Below are positions 1 through 9,665 of a DNA stretch of 64,000 nucleotides, one piece after another (position 1 is the first letter of the stretch; every line of letters starts with the position of its first letter). Source of the DNA: Stentor coeruleus (lineage: Eukaryota > Ciliophora > Heterotrichea > Heterotrichida > Stentoridae); NCBI GenBank assembly GCA_001970955.1, contig MPUH01000185.1, forward strand, positions 1 to 64,000. Direction: 5' to 3'. The notes below the pieces were generated by a model. It was not told the origin of the DNA, ran no database searches, and saw only the letters and a list, made by a program, of their open reading frames with translations. The position numbers were made by a program, and so were the translations under genes.

Positions 1-913
1 AAAGTTGAACTAAAGATTTTTGCAATTTACATACAGCAGAATGTGATGTTTCAACTGCAAGTCCACCTCTACCTATAGAGCATCCTTCAGATATATTTAA
101 ATAATCTTCAGGATTTTCAGCAGTTTCTTTAGTTTGTATTCCAACAAATCTTTTAGCATTAGATGATGTTGTAAAAGATAATAAATCTCTTAGGTCTTCT
201 AAATCTCTAACTTGTATATAGATTATAATATCTATATCCATTGGTCCTGCCCATTCTAATAATCTGATATCTTCTAATTCATTGTTCATTGAATCACCAC
301 TAACTTTACTTGCATTAAGGAAATTAAGTGGTTTATCATGATCTAAAATGCATTCATTTTCAGCTCGGCAATGGACGATTTTTTGGTTTTTCTGGATCTT
401 TGGCCGAGTTCTTTTATATCTTTCAAGGCCGGTATAGGTTTCTGCAGCACTAAATGACCGTTCTCTTAGATATCTTCGGTCTTCTATTTCAGTCACTGTG
501 AATATTGCTTTGCCGAATTCAATCAGCAGTTTATCCCCAGGGTTGACCATACTTGGAAATGCTGAGTTATTACAGACTATTGTATTAGGGTCTTTACCTG
601 CGTATTTACTGGTCACTATACGGATTTCGTCACCTATTTTTAAAGATAGCTGACTACCAGCGTTTGCGTGACCGATTCTTATGTCGCCTTCACGTAAACT
701 TAATATAACACAAACATGCCTACCCACTATGTTTTCAGCTTCTCTTAGATTGTATAAAACCCTTTCCATATCTTCTCTATGCAAAAATCTTGTTGTTATC
801 CTCACAGCATCAATCCCAGCCTGTAGAAGTTTTATCAAAGCTTCGACAGTACTTGATGCTTTGCCTAAAGTGACGATGATTTTAGTTTTACGTGTATTAA
901 ACTCTGTTTGCAT
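1..913 (-). CDS. Pyruvate kinase-like protein, catalytically degenerate (partial, 3' end outside window)
   Basis: The frame is open from the ATG at 911-913 to the left edge, giving 304 residues, so the C-terminus lies outside the window. The order of motifs follows pyruvate kinase: an N-terminal RKTKIIVTLGKASSTVEAL block (residues 8-26), a B-domain-like segment (about 72-145, with LREGDIRIG and NPGDKLLIEFG), and the active-site strand region (about 253-290, ending GRGGLAVE). Several catalytic positions are lost. The usual KIEN that carries the catalytic lysine and metal-binding glutamate reads GIQT (258-261), RGDLG reads RGGLA (282-286) so the metal-binding aspartate is Gly, and the NFSH after the first active-site Arg is missing. 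The fold is well supported. Enzyme activity is unlikely, so a regulatory or effector-binding role is possible but not shown. A catalytic paralogue presumably exists elsewhere. The 5' flank on this strand is not strongly skewed. Confidence 0.75.
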   Translation of the reverse strand, partial: MQTEFNTRKTKIIVTLGKASSTVEALIKLLQAGIDAVRITTRFLHREDMERVLYNLREAENIVGRHVCVILSLREGDIRIGHANAGSQLSLKIGDEIRIVTSKYAGKDPNTIVCNNSAFPSMVNPGDKLLIEFGKAIFTVTEIEDRRYLRERSFSAAETYTGLERYKRTRPKIQKNQKIVHCRAENECILDHDKPLNFLNASKVSGDSMNNELEDIRLLEWAGPMDIDIIIYIQVRDLEDLRDLLSFTTSSNAKRFVGIQTKETAENPEDYLNISEGCSIGRGGLAVETSHSAVCKLQKSLVQL

Positions 914-1637
914 TATATTATAAATTCTGCTTATCTTTTTGTTTTTAATAAATATGTTGTTATAGAGTTTTTTTAGGATTAGATTACTGATTTTATTAAT
1001 TTTTCTATATAAAAAAGATATTTGTATGAAAAGATGCGATTTTCGACTTTGATTGTGTTTTAATAGGTCATTAGGAAAAAAAATTCATGTTATTGTAAAA
1101 TGTTTAATTATAGATATTTTTGAGGATTAATTTTTATAAGAAATACAAAAAGCGAAAATTATCGAAAATTATTGGGTTGGCATAAGAAAAAATCTATAAA
1201 ATTTATTGAAGAACTCATAAGAATCAATTTAAATTTTTCAGAACTCAAGCAAAATCCGAAGAGTTTTTAAAATAATATTATACGCTAAGAATACTAATAA
1301 ATTTATCTAAATGTGCACCTTAACTATCAATAACTAGCGAGAATATGATAAAAATAAGTAAATCTCTTATACATCTAAAAATTACTTTCTGATAGAAAAT
1401 ATTATTACAAGAATTTTTTTTGCATATTACAAGCTATGAACGATTTTAAACTTATGAAAATTAAAGGGTTAAATAATCAAATCATCCATAAGTGAACGTG
1501 ATAATAAGTTTATTAAATTATGTGTTTTTATGATATTTGATATGAATGATTTTCTAAATATTGAGCATGATTATTAATAATTCTAGATAGGATTTCATTT
1601 AGATTTTGTTATATAAAAACTCAACTTGATGAAAAAA
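914..1637. other. AT-rich intergenic region between two minus-strand genes
   Basis: This 724-bp stretch lies between the start of the pyruvate-kinase-like gene and the stop of the START-domain gene. It is strongly AT-rich with homopolymer runs. I see no convincing ORF, tRNA-like box or repeat. It should hold the promoter of the left gene and the 3' end of the right gene. Confidence 0.6.
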
Positions 1638-2459
1638 TTAATTACTTATTCCTTGTATTCTATCTCTTATTTCTTGATAATAGTTTGGGTTCGCTTCTAC
1701 AAGCTGTTCGAAAACACTTCCACGAAACGCATTAGCTTTATTCCTCACAGCTTCCATAAAATAATACACTCCATGTTTAGTCGCATAGTTAATCAGTTGT
1801 ATTGGGATAATTGGCATATGAGGATTACTTTTAGCTATCAAAGACACCTGAGTTTTTTCAGGTCCTAAATACGTAAGATTCAAACACCCAATAGTCAAAG
1901 TTAACCTTGGACCTTCAGGCTTAGGTATATTCACCCCAAGAAATTCTGAAAATGAATCTAAACTTCTAAGGACAATCAATGCTGAATTGTTTTCGGCAAT
2001 AGGAATTCCTACAGCTGTAACAACCATATCCATATCATTAGCAGGCCAAGGTAAATTGTATTTATATTGAATAATTCTTCTGAATTTTGTAGGCTGACTA
2101 AGACATGTTGCATCTTTTAATATTGGTACCCAGTCTTTTAGTAAATGTACTTCAGAGAATAATGCTAAAATTGGTAACATTGGTGAATCAGCTATCATTT
2201 CAGCTCTGATAATAAATTCACTACTACTACCTTTTGTAAATGTAGCGATTTCTTCAGTTTGTTTTACTAGGGTCCAGCTTTCGAGATCTGATAATAATGA
2301 TAAACATTCATTTGCTAGTTCAAGATCAGCTTTTATTATATCAATTTCAGTGTTTTGGGATTTGTCGTATTCACCTTCAAGTTGAGAGATTAGTTCGAAT
2401 GCAGATGATAGTCTTTCGTTTTTGAAATGATCTTTGATTTCTAATAACTTTTCCTCCAT
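1638..2459 (-). CDS. START-domain lipid-binding protein
   Basis: This encodes 273 residues from the ATG at 2457-2459 to a TAA. An acidic helical N-terminus (about 1-60) is followed by a StAR-related lipid transfer (START)-type domain (about 60-265). Features of the family include a segment around residue 70 rich in aromatic and threonine residues (WTLVKQTEEIATFTK), the WPANDMDMV stretch near the middle where START proteins have WPLxxRD, and the C-terminal helix after PIIPIQLINYATKHG that closes the lipid pocket. START domains carry sterols, phospholipids or ceramide between membranes; the ligand here cannot be read from sequence. No signal peptide or membrane segment is visible, so it is probably cytosolic. 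It is transcribed away from the FAM135-like gene across a divergent spacer. The fold is well supported and the substrate unknown. Confidence 0.8.
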   Translation of the reverse strand: MEEKLLEIKDHFKNERLSSAFELISQLEGEYDKSQNTEIDIIKADLELANECLSLLSDLESWTLVKQTEEIATFTKGSSSEFIIRAEMIADSPMLPILALFSEVHLLKDWVPILKDATCLSQPTKFRRIIQYKYNLPWPANDMDMVVTAVGIPIAENNSALIVLRSLDSFSEFLGVNIPKPEGPRLTLTIGCLNLTYLGPEKTQVSLIAKSNPHMPIIPIQLINYATKHGVYYFMEAVRNKANAFRGSVFEQLVEANPNYYQEIRDRIQGISN

Positions 2460-2982
2460 TATTAGATGTATTGATTTAGGTGTTTGAAAGAATCTTTTTT
2501 AAGTTTTTATAATAATGATTGAGGATTTGAGATGTTGTTTTTGGGTGTTAATGAAAGGTTTTGGGGTATGATAGGAAAAGGTAGGATGAGTATTTTTAGA
2601 TAGAAATAAGTTTTTGAGAAAGTTATATTATGATTGGATAATTTTTATATATGAAATAAAAGGAAAATATTTTTTTTCCTGTTAAAATAGATTATCATAT
2701 TTTCTGATATAGTATAGCATTATTTAAAACTAAATCTTATAAAGCTGAAAATATTCTAATACAAATATTTATAAAGCATCTCATGACGTCATTTTAGCAA
2801 CACACCCCATATTCTAACTTTGTTTCATTTAGAATATCCCAAAAAAATCCTTTTAACAAAACATAAAACCTCATACTTCCCTTAACTAAATCTTACATCC
2901 CTATTCAATTCCTCTACATCCAAACCAAAACATAAAACCCATGAAAATTTCTCTAATCCACACATAAAACCCTAACATAAAA
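2460..2982. promoter_or_regulatory. Divergent promoter spacer with mirrored strand skew
   Basis: This 523-bp spacer lies between two divergent genes. Its left part, upstream of the minus-strand START gene, is G/T-rich with almost no C; 2521-2580 contains no C by my count. Its right part, upstream of the plus-strand gene, is C/A-rich; 2881-2940 has 20 C and no G by my count. Each coding strand therefore sees a G-depleted 5' flank. The ATG at 2983 is preceded by CCTAACATAAAA. I recognise no TATA box or other known element with certainty. Confidence 0.5.
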
Positions 2983-5040
2983 ATGAGTCTAAAAGCAATA
3001 CTTGAAGTTACCGTCCTACTACAAAAACTCCGAAACATAGACCTCTGTCAGCAAGGTCTTTACCAAATCCACATCTCTGCCTACTGTCTAAAAGGTTCCC
3101 AACGTACAAATGCCCAGCCCATAAGTTTCGAAGTCTTTTCATCCTTACGTACCAAACCAAATCTTCACAACATAGTCCAAGGTAGTATAAATGAAGAGTC
3201 CTTAACAATCAATAGCCGTATCTTCTTCATTCGTTTCGCTGAAGAAAAAGTGAAAATTAACGAAGCTGCAACTTTTTACATAGAAATCGACCTTAAAAAC
3301 CCAAACATCCAACCCAATCTTTATATTAATGTCGACCTTTACCATACCGAAGTGTCTAAAAAGAGCATAGTCGAGAACTTCCGAACTTTTTCTTATGAAA
3401 ACTCCCTAAAACTTGTATCCACAAAAAAATACCGAGTTTCCAACCCACTTAAAGGAGTTTTTGAATATTTCCCAATCTGTTTCAGTTCCCAATGGTTATG
3501 TGCAGTAGATGCTTCTTTATTAATAGCATTTTATGACTATAAAATCCCATCAAGTGATATGAACCTTTTTACAACAATCCTTTTTTCAGACAAACGAGGA
3601 TTATGTAAAGCATTAATAGGTGGTGAAGAAATTGATCGTAAATATAGTGAATATGTTAGTACTTTAGCTCAAGTTCATGACAATATCAGAAAAACTATTG
3701 AAAAAATCAGTGTTAACTGTTTTATTGAAGATATTGAAATCCCTAGAAGCTTACAATTACCTGTAACTTTCCCTAACCCTAACCCAGAGAAATCTTTTGC
3801 TGAGCATTTGTCATCACATGAACCACATCAGACTGCACAGGATATGTTGAAAGAGATAAAGTCAATAGCAGCAAGTATTTATGAAGCTTTTAATTTGATG
3901 AAAATCATTATGACTGCTAAGCCAAGAAAGGTTGTTAAATATATGAGAAAAGGGTATACTGAGAGTTTGGGTAAAAAATATGCTGAGTATGTTATAAAAG
4001 AGGTTAACAAACGCTGGGATTTCGATATTTGCAGTATAGAAAACACAAAAGTTCAACATAAAGACCATGTTAGTAATATGCGTAAAAGCGAGTATTATAA
4101 GAACCTTGATAGACTTGTTGTGCAAGAAGATGAGTTTTTTGCTAAAATGTCCCGCCAGCCGATTATTTTTGAAGAAATATACTACGCTGAGGATATTGAA
4201 AAAGAAATCATAGACCCTAGCATGCCGATTACCCCAGAAAAAAGAAAAAACAGGGAAAAACATCTGATTGTCCTTGTCCATGGCTTCCAAGGTAACTCCT
4301 ACGATCTTCGTATGGTCCATAATTATATCAGTCTTGCTTTCCCTCATTGCTACTTTCTTGAATCTTCATATAATGAAAGCAAAACTGAAGGGGATATAAG
4401 AGAAATGGGTTCAAGGTTATCTAAAGAACTTATAACTTATCTTACAGAAAATTTCCCTGATAAACCCCCTAGTATATCTTTTATAGGCCATTCTTTAGGA
4501 GGACTTATAATCAGAGCTGCACTTCCTTATTTAGAATGTTTATCAGATCGTATGCATTTATATATGTCATTATCATCACCACATTTAGGGTTTATGTATT
4601 CTAGTAAACTTTTAGATGCTGGAATGTGGATATTGAAAAGAATGAAAAAATTCCATTGTTTAAAACAATTATGTCTTGAAGATTATCATAAAATTGAAGG
4701 TACTTGCTTGTATTTATTGAGTAAAGCTGATGGATTACAATGGTTTCAATATGTTGTACTTGTAAGTTCATCACAAGATGATTATGCACCTTTTGATAGT
4801 GCGAGGATTGAAGTACCGGAAAAAGCTTCGAAAGATCCGGAGATGGGGAATTATTATATACAGATGGCACATAATTTGTTGCAGAAACTCACGATGCAGA
4901 ATTTGATTAAGTTGGATATTCATTTTAAACTGAAGAAATCGATTGATACAATGATTGGGAGAAGTGCACATTTACAGTTATTGGAAAATGAACATTTTTT
5001 GAGGATGCTAGTTTATCATTATCCTGAGTTTTTTGCTTAG
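2983..5040 (+). CDS. FAM135-like protein with DUF676 serine-hydrolase domain
   Basis: This 685-residue protein has the FAM135 layout. An N-terminal DUF3657-type region (about 8-120) starts with LRNIDLCQQGLYQIH, close to the family's opening motif. A helical middle follows, and the C-terminal 260 residues form an alpha/beta-hydrolase domain of the DUF676 putative lipase family. Visible hydrolase features are the oxyanion loop HGF (433-435), the nucleophile elbow GHSLGG (502-507, Ser504), a candidate acid at Asp599 or Asp600, and a candidate His663 in GRSAH near the C-terminus. All triad elements are present, so an active esterase or lipase is plausible. The substrate is unknown. The ATG at 2983 is preceded by G-free sequence and is the first in frame. 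There is no signal peptide. The CCCTAACCCTAACCC at 3771-3785 is coding (PNPNP), not telomeric. Confidence 0.85.
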   Translation: MSLKAILEVTVLLQKLRNIDLCQQGLYQIHISAYCLKGSQRTNAQPISFEVFSSLRTKPNLHNIVQGSINEESLTINSRIFFIRFAEEKVKINEAATFYIEIDLKNPNIQPNLYINVDLYHTEVSKKSIVENFRTFSYENSLKLVSTKKYRVSNPLKGVFEYFPICFSSQWLCAVDASLLIAFYDYKIPSSDMNLFTTILFSDKRGLCKALIGGEEIDRKYSEYVSTLAQVHDNIRKTIEKISVNCFIEDIEIPRSLQLPVTFPNPNPEKSFAEHLSSHEPHQTAQDMLKEIKSIAASIYEAFNLMKIIMTAKPRKVVKYMRKGYTESLGKKYAEYVIKEVNKRWDFDICSIENTKVQHKDHVSNMRKSEYYKNLDRLVVQEDEFFAKMSRQPIIFEEIYYAEDIEKEIIDPSMPITPEKRKNREKHLIVLVHGFQGNSYDLRMVHNYISLAFPHCYFLESSYNESKTEGDIREMGSRLSKELITYLTENFPDKPPSISFIGHSLGGLIIRAALPYLECLSDRMHLYMSLSSPHLGFMYSSKLLDAGMWILKRMKKFHCLKQLCLEDYHKIEGTCLYLLSKADGLQWFQYVVLVSSSQDDYAPFDSARIEVPEKASKDPEMGNYYIQMAHNLLQKLTMQNLIKLDIHFKLKKSIDTMIGRSAHLQLLENEHFLRMLVYHYPEFFA

Positions 5041-5300
5041 AGGGATTAAGTATGTAAGTTGATTAGAAATTATAAAGTTAGGTTTTTGTGGAGAAGATTT
5101 AAGGATTTTTTGTCATGGGTTTGAAGATTTTTTTATGTTGTTGTGGTTTAAAGATTAAAATATTTTTAAGTTTTACGGTTGGAAAATTGGATATAATTAT
5201 GATTTTATGTTTAAGGTTTATTGTAGATGGACATATCAAAAATGCCAAAATACACTTGCAGACTTTAAACCACACAAATTTTATGTTCTATGATTAATAA

Positions 5301-6894
5301 ATGGCTGCTTTGAGACGAGTATTTTCATCTGTTGTAGAGAACAAACTCCTAATTGGTGATAAGTGGGTGTCATCATCTTCAAACAAATGGTTTGATATCA
5401 AAAATCCAGCTACACAAGAGTTAGTTGGAAGAGTACCTCAAGTAACAAAAAGTGAATTTGATGCTGTAGTAGCTAACTCAAAGGAAGCTTTCAAAATATG
5501 GAAAGATATCCCAGTACTTAGCAGACTTAGAATGGCTAGAACTTTCCTTGACCATTTGAATACAAATACAGAAGAGCTTGCTCAGATTATCACAAGAGAA
5601 AATGGTAAACCTTTAGGAGATTCTCGAGGAGATGTGTTTAGAGGTATTGAAGTTGTGGAGCATACTTTATCTTTTGGTTCACTTCTTATGGGAGAAAGCA
5701 TGGAAAATCTTGGAAAAGATTTAGACACTTATTCATACAGACATCCACTAGGTGTTGTTTCCTCTATCCTTCCTTACAACTTTCCAGCAATGATAGCTTT
5801 ATGGGCAATGCCTGCTGTAATAACTGGTAACACCCTAATCCTCAAACCTAGTGAAAAGGTCCCAACAACATGCCAAAGAATTTGTGAGCTTTTCTAAAAT
5901 CTGGTTTCCCAAAACGGTGAAAAATATAGTCCATGGTGGTAAAGATACAGTTGATTATATACTTTAAGACCCAGACATAAAAGATGTAAGTTTTGTAGGG
6001 TCAAGTTCAGTTGGAACTTATATTGATTATATACTTCAAGACCCAGACATAAAAGCTGTAAGTTTTGTAGGGTCAAGTTCAGTTGGAACTTATATTCATC
6101 AACAAGGTACATACTATGGTAAAAGGGTTCAATCAAATATGGGTGCTAAAAATCATGCTGTGATAATGCCAGATGCTGATAAAGAAGATACTATAAATGC
6201 AGTTGTCAGTAGTGTTTATGGAGCAGCAGGACAAAGATGTATGGCTTTAAGTGTTATTATATTAGTTGGAGATACTCAATCTTGGATACCTGATATTGTC
6301 GCTAAGTCTAAATCTTTAAAAGTAGGTCCAGGAAATGACTCTAAAACTGATATTGGACCTTTGAACTCAGTAGAACTTAAACAAAAAGTTGAAAAATATA
6401 TAGAAATCAGCATTAAAGAAGGAGCTACTTTATTACTTGATGGTAGAGGGGTTAAAGTCCCAGGATATGAAAATGGGAATTTTATAGGACCAACAGTTTT
6501 TGATAATGTTAATGTTAACCATACTATTTATAAAGAAGAGATTTTTGGACCTGTTATGACTATTGTTAGAGTTAATACTTTAGATGAAGCTATTGAACTT
6601 GCAAATAAAAACCCTTATGGAAATGGAACGGCGATATTTACACAGTCTGGAAGTGCTGCGAGGAGATATCAAAGAGAAATTGAAGCTGGACAAGTTGGAA
6701 TTAATGTACCGATACCTGTACCTTTACCTATGTTTAGCTTTACAGGGAGTAAAGGGTCTTTTAGAGGAGATTTGAATTTCTATGGAAAAGGAGCGGTGAA
6801 CTTTTATACTCAGTGGAAGACTATTACAAGCAGATGGAGGAAGGATATGGCTGAAAAAGCACAATTATCAACTTCATTCCCAACTATGAAGTAA
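5301..6894 (+). pseudogene. ALDH6A1: Methylmalonate-semialdehyde dehydrogenase (ALDH6A1-like), interrupted in the middle
   Basis: Two open segments, 5301-5897 (198 residues) and 6139-6894 (251 residues), are the two halves of CoA-acylating methylmalonate-semialdehyde dehydrogenase, a mitochondrial enzyme of valine and pyrimidine catabolism. The N-terminus (MAALRRVFSSVVENK) looks like a mitochondrial presequence. The second half carries the catalytic Cys in GQRCMALS (codon 6238-6240) and the family's C-terminal [11 protein letters not shown]. Between them the family sequence continues but is broken: the frame stops at 5895-5897, moves to another frame for KSGFP (from 5897), then to a third for VKNIVHGG. 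A perfect in-frame 72-bp tandem duplication with two base differences follows, whose first copy has TAA (5965-5967) where the second has CAA. No GT-AG intron of 15-16 nt explains this. It may be a recent pseudogene, an allele mixture or an assembly error; the rest of the coding sequence looks fully conserved, which favours one of the latter two. Confidence 0.8.
5953..6096 (+). repeat. 72-bp in-frame tandem duplication inside the ALDH6A1-like gene
   Basis: Copy 1 is 5953-6024 and copy 2 is 6025-6096. They differ at two positions by eye (TAA versus CAA, GAT versus GCT). Each copy encodes the 24-residue stretch that ends [12 protein letters not shown], which occurs once in the enzyme family. The unit length is a multiple of three, so the duplication itself keeps frame. 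Confidence 0.9.
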
Positions 6895-7279
6895 TTAGTT
6901 AGTGAATTTTAAAAATATAGACTGGGTTTAAAGTGAGAAGGTTTTTTAAAAGGTTTAGTTGATAAAAGAAGTTTTTGAATATTTTTGTGGGTTTGATATA
7001 GATTTCGTTGATATATGTCAACATGGATTTAAATATATGATTTCAGGCTGTTAGAAAAGTTTTTATAGGATTTTAGCATGGATTTTAAAATATTTTAATC
7101 TTAGATTATAATCATGAATATAAAAATTAAAATTTTATATTTTCTTAAACCTAATAGCTAGTTATATCGTTCATGTAGGTATAAAAGAGTAGCACACACA
7201 CGAGCTTTTTAAAAAACTTTTAGATTTAAACTTTCTTATCAATCTAAAAATGAAAGTCAAAATTTAAATAAATTACGTT
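6895..7279 (+). other. Intergenic region, G/T-rich then AT-rich
   Basis: The first roughly 180 bp after the ALDH-like stop are G/T-rich and C-poor, like other 3' flanks here. The rest is AT-rich with a short ACACACAC run near 7193-7201 just before the carboxypeptidase gene. I see no gene. The 5' flank of the next gene is less G-depleted than most. Confidence 0.5.
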
Positions 7280-9607
7280 ATGAGCAATGACCATAGCATT
7301 TTCGATAAAACTACCCCAACAGGAGATTTAGTCAAAAAAGAAAATGAAATCTTTGACTTATACAAATACATCAATCCTCCTAACCCTTTGATCCCTAAAA
7401 ACAAGTACACAGAAAGTACTCCAAGATCACATTTACTACTTGAGTATGTTAAACGCTTTAAGGGTATAGAAAACGAAGAACCTCAAGGATCAAAAACTAA
7501 TTCAAGCTTCCAAGAAAAACTTCCATCAGTTAGCTTGCATACAATTTGTGAAGCTAAAACTATTGTGTATCAACGAGAAGATGCAAAAATTTATGGTCCT
7601 AATATCTATAATATTTCAAAATACTTGAAAAATGACTACACTGGACTTAAAGGATTTGAGAATATTAAACCATATTATCAACCTGGAGATAATGATCAGA
7701 CACTAGTGTTTGAAAGTCGTTTCGAAAGTGGCAATTTGGCTTTAGCATCAAAAGTATCGGATTCCGAGTACAATTTACTTATGCAAAATGATATTAATAC
7801 TAAAGGACATACTCAATGGTTTTATTTTAGAGTGACTAATACAAATAAAACTCTTATTAAATTCAACATCTTAAACTTTACAAAACCAGCATCTCTTTAT
7901 AGCCAAGGGATGAAAATTCTCATCTACTCTGAGTCTGAAAACCAACAAAATAATACTTCTTGGTTCAGAGAAGGTGAAAACATTCAATACTATCAAAACA
8001 GCATCCGTCGAGGTTCAGGTTCTAAAAGTTACTACTCCCTATCTTTTACCTACAATTTCCCTCATAAATCTGATACTGTCTATTTCGCTTATTCTTATCC
8101 ATATACCTACAGTGACTTAATGCAAGATCTTCAAATTATAGAAAATCTTCCTTTTGTAACAAGAAAACTCTTATGCTATTCTATAGCAGGAAATCGTTGT
8201 GACTATTTAACAGTAACAAATCCATCAACTCCTGAAGAAATAAAATCTCGTAAAGGAATTGTTATATCCGCCAGGGTACACCCTGGCGAAACTGTTGGAT
8301 CCTGGATGATGAAAGGGGTATTAGATTTTATAACAAGTGATTGTGATGAAGCTAAAGATCTAAGGCAAAAATATGTATTTAAAATTATCCCTATGTTAAA
8401 TCCAGATGGGGTTATTAATGGGAATTATAGATGTGGACTTGCTGGGGTTGATCTTAATAGAAGGTGGAAAAGTCCTTCAAAAAAACTTCACCCCACAATT
8501 TATGCTAGTAAAAAACTCATTCAAAATTTTGCTTGTGAAAGGAGTATTGATTTTGTTTGTGATTTTCATGGGCATTCTAGAAGGAAAAATATTTTTACTT
8601 ATGGGTGTAATTTAGCTAATAACCCTGAGGCTACAAGAATATTACCTTTTATAATATCGAAAGTGTCACCTTTTTTTTCTTATCCTTTTTGTTCGTTTCG
8701 TATGCAGAAAGCTAAAGAAGGGACAATGAGGATTACGTTGTTTAAAGATTTGAAAATAGCGAATGTATATACAATGGAAGCGAGTTTATGTGGAGGGGAT
8801 ATGATTAAGGAAAAACCGGAAATGCATTTTACAACACAGAACTTGATGGATATGGGAAAACATGTTTGCCAGGCATTAGGTGTATATATTGGGTCTCAGA
8901 GTGCTTTGAGTGAAACTTTAACTCTTAATAATGCTATTGAAGAACTTAGATATAACATAGAACTTCTTACTGACAACAACTCTGATTCTTCAGGCTCAGA
9001 ATCTGACCCTTCTGATGATAACCTTGACCCAAACCAATTACGTAACCTAATAACAACGCCAAAAATCCGCACAGTAAGGACATCAAAATCTCGAAAAATC
9101 TCAAGATCAGACTCAAGGTCTAGAAAAGAACCTGAAAAAAAACTCACATCAACAAAACCAAGTCTTATAAAAAGATGTAAAGAATGTAACGAGGTATCTT
9201 TTCCAGGACATACATGTAGAGACATAAAGGAAAATAAAGATTCAAAAGATCTTAAAGAAAATAAAGAAGATAAAAATACACACAAAGGACGTCCAAGATA
9301 TGCAGTTGGGAACATATTCGCATCAGCAGCTTATTATAATCTAGCTGGGAAAAAAGTTAGAGATCAAGCAACACAAACCCTAAGAACAGATGAACGAAGT
9401 GTTGGGTTAGATTACGATCGAACTGAGTCAAAATCTGAATGGAATGTTAATTTAAGCACAGTTTCAATTGGGAATTTCGAAAAAGATAATGAAAGTTTAT
9501 TTTTAACAAAAGGGAAAAGCAATTTGCCTATTTTACCGAAACACACTAAGCATTTTATGAATTTCATTATAGGGGAAAAAATCATAAGAAAACCTCATCA
9601 ACCTTAA
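7280..9607 (+). CDS. Cytosolic carboxypeptidase, tubulin deglutamylase type (M14D, AGBL/CCP family)
   Basis: This encodes 775 residues. It has the CCP-specific N-terminal beta-sandwich (about 135-300, including FESRFESGNLALA and GHTQWFYFRV) followed by an M14 zinc carboxypeptidase domain (about 300-545). Zinc ligands are visible as His334 and Glu337 in HPGE and His430 in DFHGH. Substrate-binding residues lie in NPDGVINGNYRC and DLNRRW (391-396), and the catalytic Glu500 in YTMEASLCGG. All are intact, so the enzyme should be active. CCPs remove glutamates from tubulin tails and other polyglutamylated proteins and regulate axonemal and cortical microtubules. The closest animal relatives by layout are AGBL2/AGBL3. 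The Ser/Asp-rich and basic C-terminus (about 560-775) is probably disordered. It is convergent with the chitin synthase gene, 58 bp apart. Confidence 0.92.
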   Translation: MSNDHSIFDKTTPTGDLVKKENEIFDLYKYINPPNPLIPKNKYTESTPRSHLLLEYVKRFKGIENEEPQGSKTNSSFQEKLPSVSLHTICEAKTIVYQREDAKIYGPNIYNISKYLKNDYTGLKGFENIKPYYQPGDNDQTLVFESRFESGNLALASKVSDSEYNLLMQNDINTKGHTQWFYFRVTNTNKTLIKFNILNFTKPASLYSQGMKILIYSESENQQNNTSWFREGENIQYYQNSIRRGSGSKSYYSLSFTYNFPHKSDTVYFAYSYPYTYSDLMQDLQIIENLPFVTRKLLCYSIAGNRCDYLTVTNPSTPEEIKSRKGIVISARVHPGETVGSWMMKGVLDFITSDCDEAKDLRQKYVFKIIPMLNPDGVINGNYRCGLAGVDLNRRWKSPSKKLHPTIYASKKLIQNFACERSIDFVCDFHGHSRRKNIFTYGCNLANNPEATRILPFIISKVSPFFSYPFCSFRMQKAKEGTMRITLFKDLKIANVYTMEASLCGGDMIKEKPEMHFTTQNLMDMGKHVCQALGVYIGSQSALSETLTLNNAIEELRYNIELLTDNNSDSSGSESDPSDDNLDPNQLRNLITTPKIRTVRTSKSRKISRSDSRSRKEPEKKLTSTKPSLIKRCKECNEVSFPGHTCRDIKENKDSKDLKENKEDKNTHKGRPRYAVGNIFASAAYYNLAGKKVRDQATQTLRTDERSVGLDYDRTESKSEWNVNLSTVSIGNFEKDNESLFLTKGKSNLPILPKHTKHFMNFIIGEKIIRKPHQP

Positions 9608-9665
9608 TCAAAACAGAAATCCAAACCTAATACTATATTCATAACATATATAAAATAACTTATAT

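Noticed and set aside
3771-3785. CCCTAACCCTAACCC, similar to a telomere repeat
   Set aside because: It is only two and a half units long, lies inside a conserved open frame (coding PNPNP), and the sequence continues normally on both sides.
5115-5297. A 60-codon ORF before the ALDH6A1-like gene
   Set aside because: It is short and low in complexity, with no flank skew of a gene start; probably chance.
5884-5929. A GT-AG intron to explain the break in the ALDH6A1-like gene
   Set aside because: Candidate GT-AG pairs here are 13 or 46 nt, and removing them would delete family-conserved residues (VKNIVHGG).
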